From Streptomyces aurantiacus (GTDB lineage Bacteria > Actinomycetota > Actinomycetes > Streptomycetales > Streptomycetaceae): 64,000 nucleotides of DNA. How positions within the stretch are numbered: the first letter of the stretch is position 1; every line of letters starts with the position of its first letter. Below, piece by piece: positions 53,741-62,155 of the stretch. Location: assembly GCF_027107535.1 (NCBI RefSeq), contig NZ_CP114283.1, positions 6,448,001 to 6,512,000 on the forward strand. The letters are read 5' to 3'. Both the position numbers and the translations under genes were made by a program. Below the pieces are notes generated by a model that saw only the letters and a program-made list of their open reading frames with translations, was not told where the DNA came from and did no database searches.

Positions 53741-54814
53741 CTATTCCGGGAGCGCGGCCCGGGGGTCCTCCCCCGCGTGAGCCGCCCTCAGCACGGTGAG
53801 CGCGCCCTCGTGCGTGACCTCGCGCGGATTGGCGTACGCCTGTCCCGCGACCCGCTCGGCCGCGAGCGCCAGGTCGGCCTCCGCCAGGCCGAGAGACGCG
53901 AGCGAGCGGGGTGCGCCGAGGCGCCTGGCCAGCGCCCACAGGGCGTGCGGGGCGTCGTCGGTGTCGAGGGCGCGGTCAAGGACACGGACGGCTTCGGGGG
54001 CGGCGGGCGCGTTGTACGCGAGGGCGTACGGGAGGACCACCGTGTGGGTCTCGGCGTGCGGCAGGCCGAACGTCCCGCCCAGCACGTGGCAGAGCTTGTG
54101 GTGCAGGCCCATGGTGGTCGCGCCCAGGCAGGAACCGCAGAGCCATGCCCCGTAGAGGGCTCGGCTCCGGGCCTCCGGGTCCGTGGGCGAGGCGGCGACC
54201 TGCACGAGCGCCGAAGTCATGGCCCGTACGCCCTCCTCGGCCATCAGGGAGACGAGGGGCGAGGTGTCGGGGGCGTACAGCGCCTCGACGGCGTGCGCGA
54301 CGGCGTTGACTCCGCTGGTGACCGAGAGGGGCACGGGCATGGAGAGGGTGAGGTCGGGGTCGTACACCACGCTGCGCGGGAGCACCGAGGGGTCGCGGCC
54401 GGTGCGCTTGGCGCCCTGCTCGGTGAGGCCCCAGACGGGGGTCATCTCGGAGCCGGAGTACGTGGAGGGCACCGCGATCAGCGGCAGACCCGTGCGCAGT
54501 GCCATCGCCTTGCCGAGGCCGATCGCGGAGCCGCCGCCGACGGCGACCACACCGTCGGCGCCGGCCGCGCGCGCCGCCTCGACGGCCCGGTCGGCGACCT
54601 CGGCCGGGACGTGCATGCGGGCTTCGGCGTGCAGTCCCGCGCACAGCGGGCCGAGCGAGTCCACGACCGTCCGCGCGGTGTCCGCGCCCCTCGCCCCGGA
54701 CACCACCAGCACCCGCCGCAGGCCGAGCCGTTCGACCTCGCCCGCCGTCGCGGTCACCGAGGCGCCGGGCCGGAAGACGACCCGCGTCGGCCGGGCCTCG
54801 TACGTGAAGTTCAC
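53741..54814 (-). CDS. Maleylacetate reductase
   Basis: A 357-residue iron-alcohol-dehydrogenase-type enzyme reducing maleylacetate to 3-oxoadipate with NAD(P)H. It starts FTYEARPTRVVFRPGAS, typical of the group. The nucleotide/active-site segments are VVAVGGGSAIGLGKAMALRTGLPLIAVPSTYSGSEMTPVWGLTE, and GLHHKLCHVLGGTFGLPHAETHTVVLPYAL carries the metal-type His residues. GTG 54814 overlaps the dioxygenase stop (GTGA). Last step of the hydroxyquinol operon, feeding the 3-oxoadipate pathway. Confidence 0.93.
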   Translation of the reverse strand: MNFTYEARPTRVVFRPGASVTATAGEVERLGLRRVLVVSGARGADTARTVVDSLGPLCAGLHAEARMHVPAEVADRAVEAARAAGADGVVAVGGGSAIGLGKAMALRTGLPLIAVPSTYSGSEMTPVWGLTEQGAKRTGRDPSVLPRSVVYDPDLTLSMPVPLSVTSGVNAVAHAVEALYAPDTSPLVSLMAEEGVRAMTSALVQVAASPTDPEARSRALYGAWLCGSCLGATTMGLHHKLCHVLGGTFGLPHAETHTVVLPYALAYNAPAAPEAVRVLDRALDTDDAPHALWALARRLGAPRSLASLGLAEADLALAAERVAGQAYANPREVTHEGALTVLRAAHAGEDPRAALPE

Positions 54815-55686
54815 GCGGTCGGCCCCGGTGTCAGGACGAGGTCGAAGCGGGCGTGCCGGAAGGGGTTCGGGATGCCGAACTCCCGTGCCAGGGGCGGGTC
54901 GTCGGTCTCCGTGAAGTCCTGGACCAGGCTGCGCTTCACCGCGAAGACCGCGTCCGAGTCGAGGTAGTCGCTGCCCGCCACGAAGATGTGCGTGGTGACC
55001 GGGGCGTGTCCCTCGGCGGTGGCGATGAAGTGGATGTGCGCCGGGCGGTAGGGGTGCCGGCCGGTGGCGCGGAGCAGGTCGCCGACCGGGCCGTCGGTCG
55101 GGATGGGGTACGGGCTCGGCACGCAGGTGCGGAACCAGAACCGGCCCGCGGCGTCGGCGGTGAACAGCCCGCGGCCGTTGCCCGGCGGCTGGGCGTCGGG
55201 CCGCTGCACGTCGTAGAACCCGTCCGCGTCGGCCTGCCAGACGTCGAGGACCGCGCCGGGCAGCGGGGTGCCGTCCTGCGACACCACCCGGCCGCTCACC
55301 ACGCACGGTTCGCCCCCGCCCACCAGGTCGATGTCCGCACCCAGCTCACGGACCGGTGACTCGGTCATGTGGAAGGGCCCGAGGACGGTCGACTCGGTGG
55401 CTCCGGAACCGCCGTCCGAGTGCAGCGTCTCCAGGAGCATCGACAGCCCGAGCACGTCCGAGAGCAGGATGAACTCCTGCCGCGTGTCGGTGCACTTCTG
55501 CCCGGTCGCCGTCAGGAACTCGACGGCCCGCTCCCACTCCTGCCGGCTCAGCCGCGTCTCCCGCGCGAAGTCGTGGAGGTGGCGGATCAGGCCGGTGAGC
55601 AACTCCCGCAGGCGTGGGTCGGTTTCCGCACCGGGACTGCCGACGGCCTCCTCGGTGACGGCGGCCCCGCTGACATCGACGGTCAT
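54811..55686 (-). CDS. Intradiol dioxygenase, hydroxyquinol 1,2-dioxygenase type
   Basis: A 291-residue non-haem Fe(III) dioxygenase opening hydroxyquinol (benzene-1,2,4-triol) between the vicinal hydroxyls to give maleylacetate. The N-terminal helical dimer domain (residues ~23-105) precedes the catalytic barrel. Iron ligands are Tyr158 (GFYDVQ), Tyr193 (PYPIP), His217 and His219 (RPAHIHF). DVWQADADGFYD and the long GFYDVQRPDAQPPGNGRG segment favour hydroxyquinol over catechol. It lies between the monooxygenase and the maleylacetate reductase, which supports the assignment. Confidence 0.93.
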   Translation of the reverse strand: MTVDVSGAAVTEEAVGSPGAETDPRLRELLTGLIRHLHDFARETRLSRQEWERAVEFLTATGQKCTDTRQEFILLSDVLGLSMLLETLHSDGGSGATESTVLGPFHMTESPVRELGADIDLVGGGEPCVVSGRVVSQDGTPLPGAVLDVWQADADGFYDVQRPDAQPPGNGRGLFTADAAGRFWFRTCVPSPYPIPTDGPVGDLLRATGRHPYRPAHIHFIATAEGHAPVTTHIFVAGSDYLDSDAVFAVKRSLVQDFTETDDPPLAREFGIPNPFRHARFDLVLTPGPTA

Positions 55687-55784
55687 GACGACTCCTGATC
55701 TACCGTGTCCCGCTCGACGACCACTGTCCTGCCGGCTCCGGCCCCCGGGCCACCGTCCCGCCGGCCCGGGAGCGACGGGCGGAG

Positions 55785-57547
55785 CTACCGTCCGAGGATC
55801 CGCCGCACCGCACCGCTCAGCAACTCCTCCGCGTCCTCGGCGGCGGCCGCGTGCCGGAAGGCCACATACCCGTCGGGCCGTACGAGCAGAGCTCCGGCGT
55901 CGGAGATCTCGCTGAGCCGCGCCCAGTCACCGTACGGGTCCTCGTACTGCTGCCCCGGCCCGACGACGCCGTGGCGATGTCCAGCCCGAGGCCGTCGGCG
56001 GCGCCGACGGCTTCCGCGGCCCGCAGCCAGCCCTCCCCGCCGATACCGGTGAACAGGGTGAAGCGTCCGTGCCCCGCCGCGTCGAGCGTGGACAGGGCTC
56101 GGGTTCCGGCCGTGATCCAGGCATGCGGCAGTTTCGCGCCGGGACGCGACGAGGGCTGGTGGTACAGCTCGGGGTCGCGGTCGAACCCGGGATCGGGGGT
56201 GCCGTCGGGGACGACCGCGTCCGACACGTACCGCTGGTTGAGATCGACGCCGTGCGCGTTGAACTCGTACACCTTGAAGGCGATCGCCTCGCGGAGCCCG
56301 GCGCGCTGCTTCTCCGCGGCCTCGGTGGCCTCCTTGCGGGCGGCGATGTTGGCCCACAGCTGTTCCGGGCTCTGCGGGGAGAGTCCCTCGAGCGCCTCGA
56401 AGACCGGGGCGGTCTCACCGATGGACTTGTTGGCGCGGGTGACGATCTGCTTTCCGACGGGGGCGCGCTCGGCCGTGTACGTGTCGAGGAGCTTCGGCGA
56501 GGCCGTGCCGTCGAGGACCAGGGCGAGCTTCCAGGCGAGGTTGTACGCGTCCTGGACGGAGGTGTTGGAGCCGAGACCGTTGGACGGCGGGTGCCGGTGC
56601 GTGGCGTCGCCCGCGCAGAGGACCCGGCCCTCGGAGTACCTCTCGGCGTACATCTCGTTGACCGTCCACGCCGAGGAGGACTTGACGGTCACCGGGATCT
56701 CGTCGTCGCCGACCAGCCGGCGGACGATCGCCTCCGCGTACTCGGTGGTGAGGTCCGGGGGTCCCGCGGTGACGTCGTAGCCCCAGACGACCATCCACTC
56801 GTCCCAGGGGCGGACGTTGCGGACGAGACCTGCGCCGATACCGCCGACGGTGGCACCGGGGGCGAGCACCCAGTAGAGCGTGGACGGCCGGTGCGCGGTG
56901 TACCGGCTCAGGTCCGCGTCGAAGACGATGTTGATGCTGCCGGCCACGCCCATCTGGCCGCCCATCGGCAGGCGGGCGTCCTCGGCGACCTTCGAGCGGC
57001 CTCCGTCGGCGCCGATCAGGTACTTGGCGCGGATCGTGTACTCGTCGCCCCGCAGCCGGTCCTCGACGGTGACGGTGACCCCGTCGGCGTCCTGGACGAA
57101 GGACTTGTAGACGGTGCCGAAGCGGAGATGGGTGCCGCGGGCGACGGCGGCGTCGACGAGGACCGGTTCCATCAGGTGCTGGGGCATGTCGCACATGCGG
57201 GTGGGGCTGGCGAGTTCGTGCGCGGCCTGGACAAGAGGGTCGTTGCCCCAGGAGCGGACGCGGCCCAGCTCCTCGCCGGCCAGGCTGGTGCAGAAGGTGG
57301 TGTTGCCCATCAGGTGCTGGGGCGTGGCCCGCGCGACGACGTCCTGTTCGACGCCGAGGTCGCGCAGAACCTCCATGGTGCGCTGGTTGGTGATGTGGGC
57401 GCGCGGTGTGTCGGCGAGGCTCGTGTGGCGGGTGACCACGATGTTGGGCACGCCGTAGGTGCTCAGGGCCAAGGCGGCCGAGGCGCCCGCCGGGCCGCTG
57501 CCCACGATCAGTACGTCGGTCTCGACCACGGGCTCGACGGTGTGCAC
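55785..57547 (-). pseudogene. FAD-dependent aromatic monooxygenase (resorcinol/phenol hydroxylase type), frameshifted
   Basis: A ~587-residue flavin hydroxylase, probably converting resorcinol or a phenol to hydroxyquinol. The N-terminus has the FAD loop VLIVGSGPAGASAALAL, then PRAHITNQRTMEVLRDLG and the second FAD motif GRVLCAGDATHRHPPSNGLGSNTSVQDAYNLAWKLALVLDG. The frame is intact to GAADGLGLDIATA (around 55975); after that the conserved ending VVGPGQQYEDPYGDWARL...YVAFRH appears in another frame and stops at 55785. One base seems to be missing near 55960-55980. The first frame would run on to a stop at 55817. Start GTG 57547 follows GGAG. Sequencing error or a real mutation are both possible. 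Confidence 0.85.
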
Positions 57548-57612
57548 GACAGACGCTCCAGAGGATGAGAACGGCACCGGTCACTCGCGATCATGGATCC
57601 ATGGGCCGAGGA

Positions 57613-57639
57613 GCGGGTGTCTCATTACAAGACACCCGC
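57613..57639. promoter_or_regulatory. Inverted repeat, probable operator of the Fis-type activator
   Basis: GCGGGTGTCT (57613-57622) pairs exactly with AGACACCCGC (57630-57639), loop CATTACA. It lies between the divergent monooxygenase operon (57547, leftward) and the activator gene (57758, rightward). The core TGTCTCATTACAAGACA is the type of dyad bound by Fis-class HTH activators, and a near-identical copy occurs at 46284-46312. Confidence 0.75.
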
Positions 57640-57757
57640 GGGCGAGGGACACCTGGCGGCACCTGTGGGGCAGCGGACGCCCGCGGGCGCGGCCGGGACA
57701 CGGCCGGCGCGACCCCTTGTTGCCCCTTCAACAACGCCCGGTACCGTGGGAGGCGCC

Positions 57758-59527
57758 GTGACCACCGCGAAGGACTCCCCCGCCCGCCCCGCTCTCACGC
57801 CGTTGCACCAGGCGCGCGAGCGGTTCCTGACCGGGCTCCCGCTGCCCGACGGCGTGCCGGACGAGGTCGCCGCCGCCTGGCGGCGCGCCCGCTTCTTCGG
57901 TGTACCGCACGACCTGCGGGAATGCGCCGGGCCCGTACGTCCGGTGGAGTCGGCCCTGCTGACGGCCGCGCGGCCGGTGCTCGAACGGCTCGCCCCCGCG
58001 CTTGCCTCCGGGCAGTCGTCCCTGGTCCTCACCGACGAACGGCTGCGGGTGCTGTGGTCCGGCGGCGGCATGCCCGGTGACAGGAGGTGCCGTGACCTCT
58101 CCGAGCGGGAGGTGGGGCACAACAGCGCGGCGTCCGCCGTGCGCACCCGGCGCCGCGCGGAGGTGCACGGCCCCGAGCACTTCCTCGACCTGTGGCAGGA
58201 CGTGTCCGCCGTCAGCGTTCCGGTGCTGGCTCCCGAGAACGGCCGGGTGTCGGGCACGGTGACCGTCGCGTCCGGTCTGTGCGCCGGATGCCCGCCGCAT
58301 CCCGGCGCCGCCCTCGCCGAGGCCACGGCGGCGGCCGTCGAGGCGGAGCTGCTGACCCGCTCGCGGACGGCGGAACGCGTCCTGCTCGACGCCTGGCAGC
58401 GGGCGGCCGCCCGCCAGGGGGCCGCCGTCATGGCGTCCGACGGACGGACCCGGCTGCTGAACAAGGCGGCCGCGAGGACACTGTCGCCGGGAGCCGTGGA
58501 GGCGCTGGAGCGGTGCGCCGCCGAGGGCGGAAAGGGCGGGGTGGCGCCCGGCCCGCAGGACGGCCCGGCTCCCCGGACGCCTGTGGCCGGGGCCTACGAT
58601 CTCGAACTCCCCGACGGCACCGGCACGGCGCGCGTCACGCCCGTACGTCACCGGGGTGCGGTGATCGGCACGGTGGCCGTGCTCGAAGCCCCCTCGGACG
58701 GACCGGCGCCGCCGGCAGGACGGAGCCGCGTCGCGCTCGCCGGACGGTCGGTGCCCTGGCGCCACGCCACGGCCCGCGCCACGGAACTGGCGCGTTCCCG
58801 GGAGCCGCTGCTGCTCACCGGTGAACGCGGCACCGGAAAGACCTCCCTGGCAAGGGAGTTGATGGCCGCGCGAGGCGACCTGGATCCGCTGGTCATGGAC
58901 GCGGCGGAGGGACCGGCCGAGCAACTCGACGGCTGGGCGCGGGCCCTGTCCGAAGGCCGTGCGCTGCTCCTCCGTCACGCCGAGCGCCTCACCCAGCCCG
59001 ACATCGCCACGCTCAACTCGCTGCTCGACGGGCACCCGGGCACACCCCTGCTCCTCACGTACACGCCCGGCACTCCCCCGGGCCCGTGCCTCCAGCGTCT
59101 GCTCGACACGCTGGCCGCCCGCTCCACCACCCTTCCGGCGCTGCGTGAACGGCCGGACGACGTAAGGGAGTTGCTGGCTGCTCTGGCACCGAAACCCGCC
59201 CCGGGACACCCCCCACTCACCTGGACCCTTGACGCGCTCGGCGCACTCGAGCGGCATCCGTGGCCGGGAAACGTCACCGAACTCGCCCATCTCGTCAGGG
59301 CGTTGGCCGAGCGACGGCGGACCGCCGGCCCCGTACGGCGGGCCGAGCTGCCGGATCCGGTCCGTGAGGGGCCCGCGGCTCGCCGACTGAGCCCCATGGA
59401 GCATGCCGAGCGCACGGCCATCCTGGAGGCGCTGCGCCGGCACGGCGGCAACAAGGCCCGTGCGGCCGCCGCGTTGGGCATCGCCCGCGCGACCCTGTAC
59501 CGCAAGCTGCGCGAGTACCGGAGCTGA
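57758..59527 (+). CDS. AcoR/MopR-like Fis-type transcriptional activator without sigma-54 loop
   Basis: A 589-residue regulator. The N-terminal ~300 residues are a GAF-like sensor region (SSLVLTDERLRVLWSGGGMPGD...SEREVGHNSAASAVRTRRRAEVHGPEHFLDLWQDVSAVSVPV, as in AcoR). Next is an AAA domain with Walker A TGERGTGKTS, but it is shortened and lacks the GAFTGA loop and the usual DExx. The C-terminal Fis HTH is AILEALRRHGGNKARAAAALGIARATLYRKL. Streptomyces lacks sigma-54, so it likely works with a sigma-70-type polymerase. GTG 57758 follows GGGAGG. It is divergent from the hydroxyquinol operon and probably activates it on binding a phenolic effector. Confidence 0.88.
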   Translation: MTTAKDSPARPALTPLHQARERFLTGLPLPDGVPDEVAAAWRRARFFGVPHDLRECAGPVRPVESALLTAARPVLERLAPALASGQSSLVLTDERLRVLWSGGGMPGDRRCRDLSEREVGHNSAASAVRTRRRAEVHGPEHFLDLWQDVSAVSVPVLAPENGRVSGTVTVASGLCAGCPPHPGAALAEATAAAVEAELLTRSRTAERVLLDAWQRAAARQGAAVMASDGRTRLLNKAAARTLSPGAVEALERCAAEGGKGGVAPGPQDGPAPRTPVAGAYDLELPDGTGTARVTPVRHRGAVIGTVAVLEAPSDGPAPPAGRSRVALAGRSVPWRHATARATELARSREPLLLTGERGTGKTSLARELMAARGDLDPLVMDAAEGPAEQLDGWARALSEGRALLLRHAERLTQPDIATLNSLLDGHPGTPLLLTYTPGTPPGPCLQRLLDTLAARSTTLPALRERPDDVRELLAALAPKPAPGHPPLTWTLDALGALERHPWPGNVTELAHLVRALAERRRTAGPVRRAELPDPVREGPAARRLSPMEHAERTAILEALRRHGGNKARAAAALGIARATLYRKLREYRS

Positions 59528-59543
59528 CCCGGCCACCCCACGA

Positions 59544-59553
59544 CAACCGGTTG
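59544..59553. promoter_or_regulatory. Short palindrome with LacI-like core
   Basis: CAACCGGTTG is a perfect 10-base palindrome followed by CCGCAC. A related GAACCGGTTGCCG occurs at 60911-60923 on the other side of the insertion sequence, 100 bases before the LacI gene at 61012. It could be a binding site of that regulator. Confidence 0.35.
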
Positions 59554-59656
59554 CCGCACCCCGTCCGGGCAGGGCGCCACGGTTCTCCGCGACCGTCGCT
59601 CACCACCGGACGAACGTCTCGAATCACGGCCTCTCCCCACCTGTCGCCCGCCCTGC

Positions 59657-60897
59657 TAGTGCTCTGACCGCATTGGTTCGCCGGGTCGTTCAGGCCGCAG
59701 CGGCGAGGGGGCGTCCGCCCCAGCGGATGTTCTTCTCGCTGCGGATGCGGGCGCGTTCCTTACGTTCGGCGGTCAGGACGTCGCGGTGGCGGGCGTTGGC
59801 GTTGCGCCAGCGCAGGTAGGCGTGCAGGGCGCGGGTCTGGACGGTGTGGTTGGGGTGGTGGGAGTTGGCGATGGTGAACTGCCTCAGCGGTCCGAAGTGG
59901 GCCTCGATCGGGTTGGCCCACGAGGCGTAGGTCGGGGTGAAGCACAGTTCGACCTTGTGTTTCCTGGCCCAGCGGCGGATGTCGGTGCCCTTGTGGGCGG
60001 ACAGGTTGTCCAGGATCACGTAGATGGGGGCGCCGTCGGGCCGGGCGGCGCGGATCGATTTCAGCGCGGCCAGCGTGTTCGCGGCGCCCTTCTTGCGGTG
60101 GTTGACGCCCCACAGGGTGTCGTCGCCGACCGAGTAGCAGCCGTGGAAGTAGCGGACTCCGTGGGTGCGGTGGTAGGTGGCGGGCAGCCGGTCGGGGCGT
60201 TTGCGTTCTGCCCAGCCCGAGCCCGCGGTGGGCCGGATCCCGAGCGGGCCGAATTCGTCGAAGGCGAAGACCCGGTCTGGGAATCGGTCGAGGACCTCTT
60301 CGATCCGGTCCAGCTTCGTCTCGCGGTCCGGGTCGGGGGACTCCTTCCACGTCTTGGTGCGCTGGAAGGTGACACCGCGTCGGGCGAGCAGGCCGCGTAA
60401 GGTCTCGCGGCCGATCCGGATGACCCGACCGTGGATTTTCCGCAGGTAGCCGACGAGTTTGCGCAGTGACCAGCGGGTGAAGGGCTGACCGAGCTTGGTC
60501 GGGCGGGTGGTGGCCGTCGCCACGACGAAGTCCTCGTCGTCAGGGCTGAGTCGGCGGGGACGGCCTCCCGCCCACTGAGGGTCCAGGCAGGCCAGGCCGA
60601 TCTCGTTGAAGCGGTGGATCACGTCGCGGACGGTGTCCTCGTCGGCCTGGACCAGCTGGGCGATCACCGGCACCCGGTTCCCGCCGGCCGAGGCCAGCAG
60701 CATCATCGCCCGCCGGTAACGCACCGAACTGGTGCTGCCCCGACGCACGATCTGCTGCAGCTTCTGCCCCTCCTGGTCGGTCAGTCTGCGCACACGGACA
60801 GGCTCAGCCACCGCACCTCCAGCGATCGGATCGGACGTCACCGCCCATCCAACCGCCACGATCACCAACCCGGCGAACCAACGCGGTCACAGCACTA
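59657..60897 (-). mobile_element. IS630-family insertion sequence
   Basis: The element is about 1237 bases (59659-60895) flanked by TA on both sides (59657-59658, 60896-60897), the target duplication of IS630/Tc1-type elements. The ends begin GTGCTCTGACCGC and GTGCTGTGACCGC (inward); the 28-base terminal inverted repeats differ at two positions. One intact transposase gene fills it. It lies between the Fis-type activator and the LacI gene and interrupts no visible gene. Confidence 0.92.
59690..60811 (-). CDS. IS630-family transposase
   Basis: A 373-residue DDE transposase. An N-terminal HTH region (RRLTDQEGQKLQQIVRRGSTSSVRYRRAMMLLASAGG, VRDVIHRFNEIGLACLDPQW) precedes a Tc1/IS630 catalytic domain. 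The acidic residues are Asp in VFAFDEFGPLG, Asp in IYVILDNLSAHKG and Glu in SWANPIEAHFG. It appears full length with no frameshift. GTG 60811 follows GGAGG; the frame also opens at a TTG inside the terminal repeat (60868). Confidence 0.93.
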   Translation of the reverse strand: MAEPVRVRRLTDQEGQKLQQIVRRGSTSSVRYRRAMMLLASAGGNRVPVIAQLVQADEDTVRDVIHRFNEIGLACLDPQWAGGRPRRLSPDDEDFVVATATTRPTKLGQPFTRWSLRKLVGYLRKIHGRVIRIGRETLRGLLARRGVTFQRTKTWKESPDPDRETKLDRIEEVLDRFPDRVFAFDEFGPLGIRPTAGSGWAERKRPDRLPATYHRTHGVRYFHGCYSVGDDTLWGVNHRKKGAANTLAALKSIRAARPDGAPIYVILDNLSAHKGTDIRRWARKHKVELCFTPTYASWANPIEAHFGPLRQFTIANSHHPNHTVQTRALHAYLRWRNANARHRDVLTAERKERARIRSEKNIRWGGRPLAAAA

Positions 60898-60925
60898 GCC
60901 TCCGGCTCGGGAACCGGTTGCCGTA

Positions 60926-60938
60926 TGCGTTGCCGCAC
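60926..60938. promoter_or_regulatory. 13-base motif shared with the alginate-lyase promoter region
   Basis: TGCGTTGCCGCAC lies 74 bases before the LacI gene and recurs as its reverse complement at 63447-63459, 44 bases before the alginate-lyase gene. The core TGCG-N4-CGCA is dyad-symmetric. A shared operator of the LacI-family regulator is likely. Confidence 0.5.
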
Positions 60939-61011
60939 TTGACAGGGCTGGGCGCCCCCTGACGACGGACCCGTCGTCTCCCGGGGCGGAGCAGAGGGGG
61001 CGGGGCGAGCC

Positions 61012-62067
61012 ATGACACGGAAGACCATGGGCGGCATCGGGAGCCGGCACACCATCCGGGACGTGGCGGCACGAGCAGGCGTCTCGGCGTCCACGGTGTC
61101 GCGGGTGCTGGGCGGCGACTACCCGGTGAGCACGTCGACCCGCACGCGCGTGATGCGGGCGGTCCGGGAGCTCGACTACGTGGCCGACGCCCGCGCCAAG
61201 GCCATCGCGGGAGCGGGCACTCCCACCCTCGCGTTCGTCCTGGACGACATCACGGGCCCCTCCTTCGCGCACATGGCTCACGGCGTGGAGCGCGAGGCGG
61301 CCCGCCTCGGCCATCTGTGCCTCGTCTGCACCACCGACGGGGACGCCGGACGGCAGCTGGAGTTCATCGAGATGATGCGCGCCCAGCGTGCCGCCGCCGT
61401 CATCCTCGTCGGCGGCACGGCGGACACCGCCGGATACCGCGAGCGCATGGCCCGGATCGCCGACTCCCTGGCCTCCGCGGGTTCACGCCTCGTCCTGTGC
61501 GGCCGTCCGCCGCTGGACCCGGGCGCCCCGGTCACCGTCATCGAGTACGACAACGAGAGCGGGGCGTACGCGCTCTGCGCCCATCTCCTCGCCCAGGGCC
61601 ACCGCCGCGTCCTCCTCCTGGGCGGCGACCCGTCCAACACGACGGCCCAGGGCCGCGAACACGGCTACCTGGCCGCGCACCGGGCCCGCGGGATCACCCC
61701 GGACCCGGCTCTGCGCCTGTCCGGCGACTTCACCCGCGATTCGGGTCACCGCCTCATGCGCGAGGCGCTCGCCCACGACCTCGGCTTCACGGCGGTCATG
61801 GCCTCCACCGACATGGTGGCGGCGGGCGCCCTGACGGCCCTCCACGAGGCGGGCCTCTCCGTCCCCGGGGACGTCTCCCTGGCGGGCTACGACGACATCC
61901 CCTTCGCCCGGGACCTCAATCCCCCGCTCACGACGGTCCACGTCCCGTACGAGGAACTGGGGCGCCTGGCGGTGCGTACGGCTCTCACCCGGGCCCCGGA
62001 CGCCCCCGACGAGCACCTGCTCCTGGGCACCCACGTGGTGGTACGGGCCTCCGTGGCGCCCCGGTGA
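61012..62067 (+). CDS. LacI-family transcriptional regulator
   Basis: A 351-residue repressor. The HTH is HTIRDVAARAGVSASTVSRVLGGDYPVSTSTRTRVMRAVRELDYVADARAKAIAG; the hinge is KAIAG. The sugar-binding domain includes YDNESGAYALCAHLLAQGHRRVLLLGG and GYDDIPFARDLNPPLTTVHVPYEELG. ATG 61012 follows a G-rich site (GGGGGCGGGGCGAG). It converges with the alginate-lyase-family gene and shares a 13-base motif with that gene's upstream region, so it probably controls it. Effector unknown, likely a uronic-acid sugar. Confidence 0.9.
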   Translation: MTRKTMGGIGSRHTIRDVAARAGVSASTVSRVLGGDYPVSTSTRTRVMRAVRELDYVADARAKAIAGAGTPTLAFVLDDITGPSFAHMAHGVEREAARLGHLCLVCTTDGDAGRQLEFIEMMRAQRAAAVILVGGTADTAGYRERMARIADSLASAGSRLVLCGRPPLDPGAPVTVIEYDNESGAYALCAHLLAQGHRRVLLLGGDPSNTTAQGREHGYLAAHRARGITPDPALRLSGDFTRDSGHRLMREALAHDLGFTAVMASTDMVAAGALTALHEAGLSVPGDVSLAGYDDIPFARDLNPPLTTVHVPYEELGRLAVRTALTRAPDAPDEHLLLGTHVVVRASVAPR

Positions 62068-62155
62068 CGGACGGCCGCCGACCGCCGACCGCCGGACGAA
62101 CCGGAGGGAACGGTCCGGGGCGGCGGCCCGCGGCGCACGGCGTACCGACCGTGCC

